The notes beneath the pieces are model-generated. The model saw only the letters and a list, made by a program, of their open reading frames with translations, had not been told where the DNA came from and made no database searches. Both the position numbers and the translations under genes were made by a program. Below are positions 1-13,413 of a stretch of 64,000 nucleotides of DNA, one piece after another. The DNA comes from Papilionanthe hookeriana x Papilionanthe teres (taxonomy: Eukaryota; Streptophyta; Magnoliopsida; Asparagales; Orchidaceae): assembly GCA_022702705.1 (NCBI GenBank), contig CM040421.1, forward strand, positions 5,254,090 to 5,318,089, read 5' to 3'. Position 1 is the first letter of the stretch; each line of letters starts with the position of its first letter.

Positions 1-849
1 TAAGTGTCATACATAACAAAATGTTATGTCATGAGAGCCACCTTTTAAATCTATAGGAATTATCTCTAAAATCTTATCTACTTGGTGAGCAAGTTTGGGT
101 CACAAAAACAAATGAGGATGTCAGTTACCTAAGTTGGAAAGATTGTGAAATCCCAAGTAGAACGAAGGTAATTTTAAACATAGAGACACATTTTAGTGTA
201 ACAGTTGAAATTTTGATAGAAATTCTAAAGTTAAGCATACTCATATGGGAGCACTCCTAGGTGGGGTGCAAATGAAAAAATTGCTTACTTCTATAAACAA
301 AAAACTAGTTTTTCTCCTAACGGGTTACATTGATTTGGTGACAATTACTTTAGTGATACCAGAGCATTACACTATCCTAAAGATTTGAATTATGTGTCAT
401 AAATAACAAAATGTTATGACATGGGAGCTACCTTTTGAATTTATATGGGTGGCTTCTAGAATCTTATCTGCTTGGTGAATGAGTTTAGGTTATGAAAACA
501 AAAGAGGATGTCAGTTACCCAAGTGTAGGGAGATTATGAAACCCCTTAAGTAGAATGAAGCTAAACTCCTAAACCTAAAGAAACGTTTTGGCATAACAAT
601 TAGAATTTTAATAAAAACTCTTATGTTAAGCATGCTCGTATGAAAGCACTTCTGAGGGGGGCACAGATGAAAAAATTGCTCACTCCTATAAACAAAATAC
701 CTAAATTCAGGTTGGATAATTACCCTCCCTGGGTTAAAGGTAGTTTTACACCTAACGAGTTACATCATATTTGGTTGTGATAATTACATTAGTGGAATAA
801 GAGCATTACACCAGCCCAAAGATGAGAACTAAGTGCACAGATAACAAAG

Positions 850-2146
850 AAAAGACATTTGCTATGTGAATTGCATTCATCAGTATTGTTGCTAATGAGA
901 ACCTCTTAGTGGGAGCATTGAGAAGGGGGGACGATTGGAATATTGAGAAACGAGAAGAATGATTTGGAGAAAATGTTATCAAGTTGGTCTTACAGGTTGA
1001 AATTTTGTAAGAGGTGCAGGTGCATGAATTGGTGCAACTGCATCATTTTTTCTAATAAAACATTACTTCCTTAGCCTACAATGCTCTATTTCTTGAATGT
1101 GGAGACAACTTTCATTAGTACACCCGAGGGAGAGGTTGCTTTAGTGATGTATCATGCATGATACCACGTCGACCAATGTCTGATTAACTAACTGAGGCCG
1201 CAGCAAAATTCAAACCTACTGGTAGGGTTGTAATGATGAAGAAAGTTGGGATCATATTACCACTATGTGTTTGGTCGTAAAGAAGGTTCTTTATGTTTTG
1301 CAGAAGTGGGGGTTCACACCCCCTGTTCTTGGCTCTTTTAAAGAAATAATCTCGCAACTTGCAACTACCCCAAGACCTCAAATCTTGCTTGCTCACATAA
1401 AATATCATGTTGTCCACCAATGTTGGAGATCTTTAAATGCAAAGAGTCATGTGCAAACTTATGCTACGCCAATTATCATGGTTGCAACTATACTTGAGGC
1501 GCATACCCAGACACACGCAATTCCCATTCTAAAGCAATAGGACACTAGCCAGTTGTATAGAATGTCTTCTACCCTCTACTGGTGCCCCCCACCCCTCCCT
1601 GTCAGGTTAGGTCAAACTTAATGTGGGGGACGCTTTTCTCCCAAACCATTATGTCAGCATCGGTTAGTTCGTAGGGATGAAATAGGATAATTACTTTGTG
1701 CTCTGGGGCAGAAATTTTTACATTGGGGCAATGGCTTTGTGGATCTCCAAGCCATTCTTTCTATTCAGCACATCCTCTAACTTTGGATTATTAAAGCTAA
1801 AGGGATCATAGTGGAAGGCAACAATGTTAACATCATTAACTATTTTAGAAAAATTTGTTCAAAAGAACTAAAGGGATAATCCTAATCAGTGTTATATTTT
1901 TGCTTTTCTTACTTGCTTTAAACAAGTTCTTTTTCATTTTATTCCTCGACAGCTCAATAGAACTGCCCATCCCGAAGGGCCCTCTTATATAGTTTTTCTT
2001 TTACTTCGATATCGGCATCTTTGGAGCTTTTTGTCATTCTCCGGGATAACATGGCCTCTTTTGATCATGCTTAAGGGCATGCATTTACATGTTTTGTAAT
2101 TGCTTTGCTTCTCTTAATGTAATATGCATACCTTCAAGAAAGAATA
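850..2146. mobile_element. Unclassified 1.3-kb insertion in the array, flanked by a 9-bp repeat
   Basis: The third array unit stops after ATAACAAAG (841-849) and resumes with the same nine bases at 2147-2155, followed by the TGTTATGACATGGG expected for the unit. The sequence between has no similarity to the array. A 9-bp target duplication is typical of Mutator-like transposons, but I see no convincing terminal inverted repeats, so the class is open. The interior has a C-rich tract near 1580 and no recognisable transposase. The open frame at 1265-1540 resembles nothing I know. Confidence 0.45.
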
Positions 2147-2528
2147 ATAACAAAGTGTTATGACATGGGAGTTATCTCTTGAATATAGAGATACAAACTC
2201 TAGAATACTATCTCCTTGGTGAATGAATTAGGGTTACAAAAATCACAAGGATGATAGTTACCTGAGTGGGAGAAATTGTGAAACCCCTTAAGTAGAATGA
2301 AGCTAAAGTCTCAAACATAGACGTGCCCTTCGGTGTAACAGTTGATATTTTGATAGACACCCCAAAGTCAAGCATACTCTTATGGGAGCACTCCAGGGTG
2401 GGGGCCCAAATAAAAAAATTGCTTACTTTATAATCAAAATAACTAAATTTAGGGTGGGAATTATCTACCTTGGGTTCAAGGGATTTTCTCCTAACGGGTT
2501 ACATCGGGTTTGTTGACAATTGCTTTGG

Positions 2529-2540
2529 TGGTATCAGAGC
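2529..2540 (+). promoter_or_regulatory. tRNA-iMet primer-binding site in the TRIM-like array
   Basis: TGGTATCAGAGC is the exact complement expected for the 3' end of plant initiator tRNA-Met. It follows the CA-ending GACAATTGC stretch by a few bases, as a PBS follows a 5' LTR. The equivalent sites in neighbouring units have point changes, so this is the only perfect copy in the array. Confidence 0.65.
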
Positions 2541-3250
2541 ATTAAACTAGCCTAAATATGATAAGTAAGAGTCATACATAAAAAATGTGTTATGACATGG
2601 GATCCATCACTTGAATCTATTAGGGTTACTTCTAGAATTTTATATGCTCGGTGAATGAGTTTGGGTTACAAAAACTGACGAGGACATTAGCTTCCTAAGT
2701 GAGGGAGACTATGAAACATCTTAAGTTGATGAAGCTAAACTTTTATTCGTAGAGGCGTCTTTTGGTGTAACTGTTGGAATTTTGATAGGAACTCCAAATT
2801 TAAGTATGCTCATATAGGAGCATTCATTGGGGGGGGGGGCACATATGAAAAAAAATGTTCACTCATATAAATGAAATACCAAAAAAATTAGGGTGGGTAA
2901 TTGCCCGCTATAGGTTACAAGTAGCTTCACTCCTAACGGGTTATATTAGGTTTGATTGTGACAATTACATTAGTAATATTAGAGCATTACATCAGCCTAA
3001 AGATGGGAACTAACAAAATACTATGTCATGAGAGCCACCTCCACAAACCTATTAGTTTATTGAATGAGTTTGGGTTATGAAAACTTACAAGGGTGTCAGT
3101 TACCTATGTGGAGGAGATTGTGAAACACATTAAGTAAAAGGAAGCTAAACTCTTAAACATTTGGGCACCTTTTAGTGTGATGATTGGAATTTCGATATAA
3201 AATCCAAAGTTAAGCATGCTCATATGAGAGCACTCCTGGGATGAGTGACC

Positions 3251-3345
3251 TTCTGGTAAGTTACTTCAACGGGACAAAAATGTGAGGCCTTTAAACCAAA
3301 GTGGCCAATATCTCGATGAGTGAGGGTTCATGTTGTTACAAAATC
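3251..3345 (+). repeat. LTR-end-like fragment at the edge of the array
   Basis: The segment runs through AAATGTGAGGCCTTTAAACC and AGTGGCCAATATCTCGATGA and ends in GTTCATGTTGTTACA. It resembles the 3' end of plant LTRs of the tRNA-Met-primed kind, but no primer-binding site follows. It probably marks a breakpoint where the array joins another decayed element. Confidence 0.3.
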
Positions 3346-4671
3346 AAAGGGAGGCTTATCAAATTTTACTCTAATATGAAGTTAAAGATAATAATATTAA
3401 ATATGAAGATGGACTTTGATGTGGATTTTTCTTATGAGAAAATATATAATGTTAAACAAGGTTTAGAAAATATTTATGTTTTCACGAAAAAATTTTAGTC
3501 ATGAAATTATTATATTTAGAATTATTAGCTTTTATTTTTATTTATTCTAAAATTATGATTTTATTTGTTATTTGTTGGATTTTGATATGTTTGTAAATTC
3601 ACTCCACCAAGAACAGAGCTGAAATAAAGAGGGCTTTGATAAAAAATAGAAAAAGAAATGATTGAAGAGTAAGCTTTCTTTAATATGTGATAATCGTCCC
3701 ATTGTATTGCAGTGGTCATTCCTATTTTTAGAAGGGTTGTCTTGTGCATTATAAATTAAGTTTTCATTGCACTCGAAGAATCAATCTTTCTTATCTTCTT
3801 CTGGTAATGATGTAATATTATCTTGGTTCCCCTAATTGGATAACCATTCCTTATAAATTATTTTTTCCTTAATCTTAACTTATTAATAGCACCCACGTTA
3901 GTCAACTGAATGTATTGTGACTTAATCTTGTGGGGAGCCTAGTCAACTTAGTAGTCATTGGGCAAGTTGAGCTTCCTTGATGAGTTATCGACCTACCTCA
4001 ATCTTATCAAGCATCTATGTACTAATCATCATAGTAGGGCTATTGGTAATTACTCTTATTAAGTAGTTCGGTCAACTTGCTCTAGCCGGCTCAATAAGCT
4101 ATCTCCTTTCATATCTTTTGTCATCTTTGAACCTGGTCTATTGATTTCCGTCCATACATTGTCATTACATATTCAAGTTTTGACTTATTCTAATCAAACA
4201 TTATATTACATGTTGTATCTTAAGATATAATTATGGCATTACTTATGCAAGAGAATTGTATAGCAACTTGTAATTGAGTGAAGAATTATTTATGCAAGAA
4301 CATGGTCACATGAATGAAATAATTTAATTTAATAGTTTTAAATTATTACATCAAATAATGATAACCATCTCATACAATTTTGAAGAAGAAAAAATACATA
4401 ATCTTTATGAAAACTTCATCCAATCATATATCGAAACAAAATAAGTACTACAAACATCACTCAATTAATGAAAATTTTAGCCAAACCCAAAAAGAGACTT
4501 TACGCTTGTGAATACTTTTAAATACAAAATTTTGGAGCTTATTCTATTTAGAAATTGGTAGAATTCAATTATTCATATAAGATAACTACTTTAGGCTAAT
4601 CAAATTTGTTACTAAAAAAAAGAGTAGTAATAATATAAGGAGCGTAATTTATAAAATAATATTAAAAAGGG
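3346..4671. other. AT-rich intergenic stretch without recognised features
   Basis: I find no coding potential, repeat array or transposon ends here. Small open frames at 3301-3498 and 3561-3749 have no recognisable motif and lie in very AT-rich sequence. The part around 3940-4090 is rich in short TCAACTTG/AGTCAACTT words, which may be a decayed repeat. Confidence 0.4.
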
Positions 4672-4892
4672 TCATTGGCATACATACCACACAATTCTTT
4701 ATGTATACACATTACTTCCATTACTATATTTATAACATGAAAATTTTTTATATCACAACAAATATGTCACTATTAATAACTTAAAAAAGTGATGCACCTT
4801 TTTTAAGCACGAGTGAAATGATATAAATATAAAAATCAAGATTTAAGTGTTAGATATGTAAGTACAAGAGAATTGTTCGGTACTTATGGAGA
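4672..4892. mobile_element. Small MITE, diverged copy of the one in RPOT intron 13
   Basis: The left end reads CATACATACCACACAATTC (from 4679). The right end, reverse-complemented, reads CATAAGTACCGAACAATTC, so the element has imperfect terminal inverted repeats of about 19 bp. The interior has the same GATTTAAGTGTTAGATATGTAAG stretch (with differences) as the element at 18211-18440. It lies about 550 bp beyond the stop codon of the polymerase gene. Superfamily is not clear, because no clean target duplication can be read. Confidence 0.45.
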
Positions 4893-5444
4893 TCTTCCAG
4901 TGGAAGTTGTACATAAGAAATGCTGTCAATATCAGAGGAGCATTTGGCTAATAAAAGCCATCAGAAATTGGTGGCAAACAAGGAACAAAATTTCACTAAA
5001 TGGCTATTCACTAATTACAAATCCTTTACAGTGCTAATAACAGCTATAACTTACTATAAACTAAAAAGGCAGTAAATCCAATTCTTCATCTTGCTCTGGT
5101 AAATACCAAATGCTCTCTTGTAAATACATCAGATAAATAACATTTGCATCCTGTGCCCATTTCAGGCCAACATACTAAAATCTTGTAGTTTGAATCAGGC
5201 CTCATGAAGGTGATCAAATGCTGTATTTTGGTTTTCAATTTTACAACCTCCGAGCCAGTGGCCAGCCCAAAGCCCAACTTGCACAACAATGCCGAGCGAT
5301 TCAGCCTTTTCGTTCTTTATGTACGCGAGTTTTCTGTGTGGGGCGAAATGTATATTAGGTTGTTGCAAGAAATCTGCATTGGTAATGCGAGCATCAAATG
5401 AATCTGTCGAATCATAAAGAATGCAGTTTGAGGTTGCAGGGAGG
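4893..5444 (-). other. 3' flank and probable 3' UTR of the polymerase gene
   Basis: This follows the stop codon of the RPOT gene at 5445-5447. On the minus strand it is less AT-rich than the DNA further out. Two overlapping frames stay open (5195-5476 and 5086-5289) but carry no recognisable domain, and the first overlaps the last polymerase exon in a different frame, so I read them as untranslated sequence. I could not identify a clear AATAAA signal. Confidence 0.35.
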
Positions 5445-5555
5445 TCAGTTGAAGAAGTATGTTGAATCCAGAACATCTTTAATGTTGAAATCTCCTCGCT
5501 CTGGCAATGGTGGGAAGCTCAGGGAAGGAAATGACTGGTGGAAGCCATCCAGCAA
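5445..5555 (-). CDS. RPOTm/RPOTmp: RPOT exon 19 (residues 926-961 and stop)
   Basis: Follows the pyrimidine-rich acceptor TTTTGTTGTGCAG. Encodes LLDGFHQSFPSLSFPPLPER and a conserved tail ending DSTYFFN, then TGA at 5445-5447. The last Phe-Phe-Asn tail is the family's C-terminal 'foot'. Confidence 0.95.
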   Translation of the reverse strand: MLDGFHQSFPSLSFPPLPERGDFNIKDVLDSTYFFN

Positions 5556-8500
5556 CTGCACAACAAAAGAGATAAGTGATTTTTGTTAACATAATTATTT
5601 CTACAAGCTGCAGTTTTTTAATGGTTTTGTGCACATGCTAGGCATTCAATGTATAAGTGGATTCCACCAATGGGAGAATTTTCAAGGTGTTGATAAGTTG
5701 AAATGATTGGTTAGTGAAAATATTGGTGCTCATCAGATGGAATTATCAGAAGGGAGAGTTTGGATTAGTGGTTTAGGGTATTATGAATGTTTAAGGAACC
5801 AGTCACCAAAAGTGCTTTCGAAATATGCTTCGTAAGTTCAGCAAAAAGAAATCAAAGTTGGATATTATAGTCAGTATTATCGAAGCGCAAAGCATAATGT
5901 AATTTTCAAGACATTATTTTTGCTTCAAAGCACAATGTAGAGCAAAGCGTCGCTTTTATTAATCAATGTGCTAATAATAGCTTACATAAATTTATTAATG
6001 TATAAATATATTCATTAATAATTATAAAATATAAAGTACGACTTAAAAAGTTGATATAAAATAGAAAAGAATCGGTAAAATGCCTAACCTTAAGGTAAAA
6101 TATTGAGGTTGAAACTGCAAATTAGTTTGTTGTAATAATTAAAAACTTAAAATTATAAAAAAAAAAAACCTGCAAAATAATTTATGTGCTTTGAAGGGCA
6201 GCACTCCGCCGAAGCGAAGCATGTGCCACAGGCTTCGCTTCGCTTTGCTCGTGAAGCACGCTTTTAAAAGCATTGGAAATAGTGATCAAACTTTTTTTAA
6301 ACTTACACATACGCTTGAATGTGCAAGATCATAAACTCAAGATTTCGTGGTTGGAGACAAAGCACCTAAACTATAAGTCAGGCAACTAGCACACTAGTGA
6401 TCAAACTCAAGTTCAGCTCAAAGGTTTAAAAATGCTTAGGTAAGTTTTGTAAATGAAAAAAAAAAGAAATCAAAGCTGGGCTAGACACTAATAAGTAAAA
6501 CTTAACTGATGCATACACCCACACGTGGTACATTTTAAACTCAAGATCTTGTGGTTGGAGACAAAATACCCAACCATTAGTAAAGTCTGTTGCACACTAG
6601 TAGTTTAAGCCTTTAGATGAGCAAACTAATTGGTATTTCTACATCAATATATTTTTCAACTGTGTGATGTATGATTAAACCAAAGGCTTCATGTCCCTTA
6701 ATAATCTCTCCATGTAGTGAGAATCACATCACATCAACCATCATCCATTGTAAATGTCTCCAACTATTGAACTTTTGCTTGACCATAATAGAATCCATCA
6801 TGAGAGCCACATACAACAGGAACCACTTGATGAACCATCAAATATAAAAACATTTGCCAACCAAAGGGACTCGAAATTAGACTAAATTCACTAGTCAAAC
6901 ATATTTTCAAACCAAAAGCTTAAATATATGGGTAAGGGCTAATCAGCTAGAATTTCTACACCGACATATTTTTTAACTATTTGATGTGAGATCAAACTCA
7001 AAGTTCTAATTGCAAGATTGTGCATAACAACCTCCCTCCAAACTTTGTTCTTATCGGCTGCTCCATGTGTACTGTTTATATCATTAGATGGAATCTTCAT
7101 ACACAAGGAATAGAACAAAGATGAAAAGTGCCAAAGTCAGCCTTCATGCCTACTAAATATGATACATGTTAATGCAATTCCTCATATGGCTGGAAAAAAT
7201 TACTTATTTGCGGGTGTACTCCAATGAATTAGATCATGAGACCTGAACTTACTGCTATAAAATGGCAACGTTAAGCTACAGAACTTCACGAGTCATAGTC
7301 AAGAATAACAATGGGAGTGTTACCAAGCACTTCGAGCATATTACGGGTAGAAGTTAAAAATAAGCTCTAAGCTCCTAAAAAGACTAACCAGCACGCTTAT
7401 CAACAACACTTCATTGCTAAAAGATGTGGATCAACAAAGCATATCTCTCAGGACACACAATGCTGCTTTAAAAAAAATACCAAAAAAGAACGATAACTTT
7501 TAAGTAAAATGAAAGAATCAAAAAGTTATGTACACGCTACTTTTATTATTATTTGGATGATAAATCAAGCAAATACTGTCCAACAGAAAATTAGCACAAT
7601 AGCACACAAATAAGGCGAAAACAATACCGGAAATGATAACTGCTAACTCCACAAAAAATTATAAAATAGCTAAATCTGTATATCAAGTTTTTTGTTCAGA
7701 TAATGATTATAAGCTGATTTTAAGCATAGATCGAGTCAAAAAACTCAGTCTGAAGTAATATGCATGCATGCAAGCATGCATTCCCACATGCAACATCGAC
7801 AGACGGATGGTAGATGGATAAAATTTGATTCATGCATGCATGTAAAAAAATATGTATTTGTGAAATGCAGCAAGCATGCACCAATGCTCTTATAAATATA
7901 CACTTTTATGCATGCCCACTTTAAGCTTTGATTGAATTCAACAATACTTCATTCAAATTGAGCCCTTTACAAGTTCGGCATTTTTGGAGTAAGTTTGTTC
8001 GCAAGCATCCATTTCTTCCTTCTAAGACTTGATCAGAGGGGTGGGTGGTGCTTCGACTGTATCTCTCTCCTAAGGTGGTGTTTATCTTCCCCATTCTCTT
8101 TTTGCATCCTCCCCACACTGCTCCCTGCCGATGTTCCAACTATAGTCACCCGAAACAATTGACGACGCTACTCTTCCTACAGTTTCTACATTCCAACCCA
8201 CATTTCATATGGATTCTATTGCTCCCACTTGTCAAAATCGTTGTTTCAACCACCATAAATTATCTCCCCTTCCCACCAACTGCTATCGCAATCATCTCGG
8301 GCCACATCCCTACCACATAACCGCTATCCCAGCCGTCCTGCACTGCCTCCTTTGCCACATATCTGCTGTTTGGCCCTATTTTGTTGTCGCCCAGGAGAAC
8401 AAGGACTTGTTGTTCCGTCGTCATATACGCCCACTTGCTCCGCGCTCCCACCCTACTGCCACCTTCCAAGCCCCACTGATCACCACCACCACCCCAGAGA

Positions 8501-11380
8501 TCCAACCTCAGTTTGATTATATGTGTCGTGTCTATTGTTATTTAAGATGTAGGGCATCGTGTTGTTGTATTTCCCTTTCAAGTGTGTTTATTGTAACCGT
8601 CAATCTGTTTTTGGTAATAATATTTGTTTTTCCTATTATGATTTAGATTAACTCCGATATCATAAATATCCCATGAGAAAAAGCTACAGCCAGAGCGCCA
8701 CTCCATCCTTTAGAAGAAGATCATCACCTCGGACAAGCTACAGCCGAAGCACCACACGCCTTGGATACATCCCTAGAAGGAAGAATGAGGATGCCCACGG
8801 CTGTCCTAAACAGAAACACGAAAAAAACCTCCCTCAAACACAAAAATAACATACTCATAGGCCTAGGGTAAATCAAGAGCGGCCCTCATCAAGTGGGCTG
8901 CAACCCAAAGTAATCAGCTGGACTTGTTGGTCCATGGTTTGTTTGGACCGGAAGGTTCCAAACCGCATAGGGCACAATCCTGTGGCCTTCCCACGTCAGG
9001 AGCGAGGACGCTCCTGGGTCACTTAGTCAAGTAGAAAACTCTATTGTCCTTTAACTCGAGCACAACATTTAACACCAAATATTGTCCTTTAACTTGAGCA
9101 CAACATTTAACACCAAATATGAACCCTAAAACCAATAAATACAGTTGAAATCCCTTTAAGCATGCAAGTCGCTACTAGGGTTGTAAACAAGCCAAAAGCT
9201 TGAGCGAGCTCAGGCTTGGCTTGTGTTCAACTCATTAGGAATTAACTCTATTTGAAATTGCCACGTGTTCAAACTTGCCTCGTGTTCGAAATTCCTCATG
9301 AACAGTGTGCTAGTGTTCGGCTCAATATACATATTCTTGTTCGTATTCAGCTCGTGTTCAGCTCGAAATTGGCTTGTTTAAATTAATTAAAAAATAGATG
9401 TATGATGTTGGATTCGAACTTGAACCATTCATATGCAATCAAAAGCGTAGAACCACATGACCATAGAAATTGTAGTGATTTAAACTTAGATATAACTATA
9501 TATAATATATTATTATATAAATAATATATATAATATTCTTATGTCGAGCTAAAACGAGTCGAACAAGATTAAACAAAGGTTTGTTCATGTTCTCCCAATT
9601 TATAATTCGAACTTAAAAAATTTGTTTGTGTTTGGCTTGCTTGACGAATGATTTGAACACGAGCTGTTTGTGAACGAGCTTTTTTGACAGTCCTAATCAC
9701 TATCCATTTGAAGGACTTGGATCAAAATTCCTAAAAAAACCAATAAACAAAAATTTGCAGCAAATTAATTAATTAGGTGTGAGAGAAGATTTGCATAAAA
9801 TAAAGTTAGCAGATTCAGTTATTAATTAGACAAATGGGGAATGAAGATCCATTAATCCAATCATAAACAATTTGGATAAGCGGTAATGATGATGATCATG
9901 ATGAGCATAAAAATGCCTAGCCATAGGTTCGTAAGCAATTATGGCCTTCATGATCCCGCCTCTTTGACTTGCAGCTACTATATCCTTAGTTGATGATCAC
10001 CATTATTTTTTCCCAATGTCAAGCTTCTAATTTTCTCTACCACGTCTTGAGCAATACAACCATCCATTGACAAGAGAAACATACCTACATATAAGGGGAG
10101 GAGCCACCACCTATAGCCTTCCTTTAATCATATTAATTTTATTCATTCATACTCCTTTTAAACATATAAAGTTTGCAGATTAGGGTATGCCTACAGGTAT
10201 ATGGGGACCACCCACACCACTTCCATTGATGCGGGGCTCAGGTTTTGGAGCTGATGGAGCCGGTCCAGCAAGAAGGATGGACTGGCTAACCAGTTTTAAA
10301 TTTCAAAGTTAACTTGATTTATCATTAACAAATTCTCCAGAATAATGACAAGTTTTTTATAAGATCCTTCTATGAATTGGTATATCTAGAAACAACGAAC
10401 CTCAAACAAAATTAATATCAAATTAAACATTCATCATAGCAACAATTTCAACATATAATGTGACACGGGGTGCTAAAAGGCGCCTCTCTAGCGCGGGCGC
10501 TAAAACAGTGTCAAAGTGAGGGCACTGAATGCATCCCGAAAAGGGGCGCATTGAACCCGCGGGGCCAGAAATCCAGCAAAGCTTCGTGTTGGTGAAAGCA
10601 GGGCGGGATCGCGAACTCTCGCGAAGGCGAGGGGAGGCGCGAACTATTGTGATCCAGAAAGAAGCATCACGAGCTACTAAACCCATGAAGTGATTTTCTG
10701 GCCTTCCTACCCTTCTTTTGTGTGGAAATTTCCTTTCCTGCCTCTTTCATTCTCTCCTCCAATATGAGTCAATATATTGCTGTTTTTAGAGAATTATGGC
10801 AGTCTTTGATGTGCTTCCTTTCAGATTTCCTATGTCGAGATTTTTCCCTTTTGTAGGGTTGTATCTGAGGAAGTGGTAGTGCTCCGACTGTGTCGTACTC
10901 CAAGGTGGTGATGTATATTCCCTTTTCATCTTCCATAACCCTTCTCCTCCACTCATCCTAGCTGTTGGCTCGCTGCCTACTCCTCCGACCGTTGTTTCCC
11001 TCACCATCCGCACTCCCACAGCCTTTCCCGTTGTTGTCTGCACTTTCCCTCTCGTTGTGCACCCTCCACAAGTGTCGTGAGTCTTCTCAACTGTTATCCC
11101 ACTTTCCCAACATGCTACGCCACCTTCCAACCAACCTCTCAGCCACCCAACAAACCTTCCCGCCACCCTAAACTGCTGCCCCCTCTTTCTGTTCACCTTT
11201 CAACCCCTGCCTACCCCTCCTGCATTTAGGGCTGTCAAAACGGCTCGTTGTTCGTGAGCAGCTCGTGTTCGGCTCTTTAAGAAGCTCATATTCGGCTCGT
11301 TCGCTAAGTTAACGAGCCAAACACGAACAAAGATTTGTTAGTTCGTGTTCGACTCGTTTTGACTCGAAATATTACTCATC

Positions 11381-11465
<85 letters not shown>

Positions 11466-13413
11466 ATGGCGGCGACATCTCGCTAGTTACGTAGGGTTTC
11501 GCCCTATGGCGAAACCCGGCAATGACCTCCGGCCTCTCCATCGTCTTCGTTTGGCTCCTTTTCATCGGCTGTTGGCCCAGTCGTCTCGCTACTCCTTGGC
11601 GTCGCAGTCTGCGCACGCCCTCGTCGACGTCTGCGTCTCCTTGGCTGAGCACGACCCTTTCCTGCAGGACTCGGCTCGTCGCCTGTGTTCGTCGACGTCC
11701 TCGGCACAGCTCGATGCTAACTTTCTGCAGCTGCGGGCTCGACTCGACAAAGGTGTCGTAGTTCGTTTTCTTGGTTTTGCTTGCTGCCGCTGCCGCCTCA
11801 CGTCACCTCCGTCTCCCTTCTCTGTTTCGACTGGATGGGTTCTGCAGGTTAGGTCCCGCTAACCCGCAGGTCGACTTGTGATCCTGCAGCGAGCCCGTCA
11901 GCTGCACGCCATTCAGCTGTCAACAATGGTCTCAGGTCGTTCTTACGCCGCCGCCCTCATCGGCGACAACCCCGCTCGCGTCCCTTCACGTTCTAACATG
12001 TTCCCGCAGAGGTTCCACGATGCATTCGAGCAAGGTGTCGAAAGTGAGTTTCTCAAAAAAGCATCTCGTAAAGACGGCAAACCTGCAATCTTTCTCACCA
12101 AGGAAGAGATCTCTATCCTAGCTGCACCTCGCAGGTCGTTTCTAGCGTGCAGTCCTCTACTGCAATCCTAAACTTTAACCGATCCGAAAGAAATTTGAGC
12201 AAATGAAGCTCAATGGAAGAAGACCGGATGGTCAAGCACGTTCTCATCCAATTAACTGGATGATGCGGATTACGCCCAAGTGTTCATTGAAGAATATTTC
12301 TGGATAGACGATCGGCTGACGAAGGCATTGAAATGGACGGCGGATTTTTATCATCGCATCGAACCTCCCATCATTCCGGTGTGGCTACGCTTCCCAAATT
12401 CTGCGAGTACAACTTTATGATCGAGAGCTTCTCTTTACTTTCGCAAAGATATATTGAACGTCACTCCACACCGATCCGCCTACAGAAGCATCTATCTGCA
12501 GACCTTCCGAGGCTAGAATATTGATTGAACGGGATATTATGTTACTCTTCCCGAAAGAGCTTTGGATTGACACACGCATCGTGATTTTGGCAAACAAGCA
12601 GAACTCGAACGTGCACCTCCGTATCGCACTCATCGTCGTATGTTTGGCCACTCTCACCAACAGATGTTACTACACGCATCCGAATCTTAAACCTCCTCGT
12701 ACAAACGCTACCTGCCCACACATTCTCGCGACGGATATACCGCCTTCCCCGGCTCGGAATCGGGATGAGAAGGATCGAGCCACTGATAGGCAGGACATGG
12801 TCACCTCTCAGTCTTCTTCTACTGGAGCAGCTATAATACCACCTCAGGCACCCACTACTATGGAGGGAGTTCAGACTCCCCACCTTGACAGGTCTGAAGA
12901 CAAGGAAGAACCAAGCACTCATAATCTGACGACCGAAAAGGTGCCTACTCCTACTGAGGAAAAACTACTGGGTACCTTGGTTGTTCTACCCACTCATGGA
13001 GTAGGAGAATCCCAAGTATCAATACCAATCACTGCAGCAGCCTTTCCCGCTTCGGATCAGACTGTTAAGTCTACTGAAGAAGAATGACAAGTGTATACCT
13101 CTCGGAGGAAGAAGAAAGATGGGGTTACTTTCCCCCTGCGAAACCTAATGGATGATATTTTGGTCTCCCCTGATAATGGAGAAGCCTTGCAGAGTATTAT
13201 TTATGGATGTGCTACAACAACTGTGGCTAGAGGAAGCCTCGAGACCTCGTCCTCTTTAGTTGCTTGTTTCCTTTTATCAAACTTTTGTATCGCTCTATCG
13301 AGCATTACTGCTTTGTTTCTTGCGAGTCGAGCTCAATTTTTGGGCCTTCTCATAATATTTGCTTTAGTATCCCTTTTTATTTTAATGAATAGTGCCATAT
13401 GGCTCTTTCCTTT

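Larger units (their letters stand above)
1..3250 (+). repeat. Tandem array of a TRIM-like LTR unit (about 390-440 bp)
   Basis: Five successive units begin near 12, 401, 841 (interrupted at 849, resuming at 2147), 2576 and 3011, the last one truncated. Each unit has the same order: a TAACAAAATGTTATG-like start, a GGGAGCNACC segment, a G-rich purine stretch before ATGAAAAAATTGC, then CTCCTAACGGGTTACAT and GACAATTAC. The third unit then carries TGGTATCAGAGC (2529-2540), which is the classical plant primer-binding site for initiator tRNA-Met. The other units carry mutated forms at about 354, 791 and 2973. Read as a retroelement, the segment from ATGAAAAAATTGC to GACAATTACA would be a short LTR of about 80-130 bp, and the rest a roughly 300-bp internal domain ending in a purine tract. 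That layout fits a terminal-repeat retrotransposon in miniature, arrayed by unequal recombination. No protein is encoded. The array reading is directly visible; the TRIM label is inference. Confidence 0.6.

Noticed and set aside
5086..5476. Overlapping minus-strand frames of 93 and 67 codons next to the RPOT stop
   Set aside because: The first overlaps exon 19 in another frame, and neither has a domain. They fit the 3' UTR better than a separate gene.
8045..8646. Plus-strand frames of 91 and 145 codons in intron 18
   Set aside because: They are His/Pro/Thr-rich without a motif, and the region is one of two copies of a dispersed repeat.
11335..11862. Long open frames rich in Ile-Tyr on both strands, also at 13091-13597 and 15628-15988
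   Set aside because: They are translations of the (AT)n microsatellites joined to neighbouring sequence.
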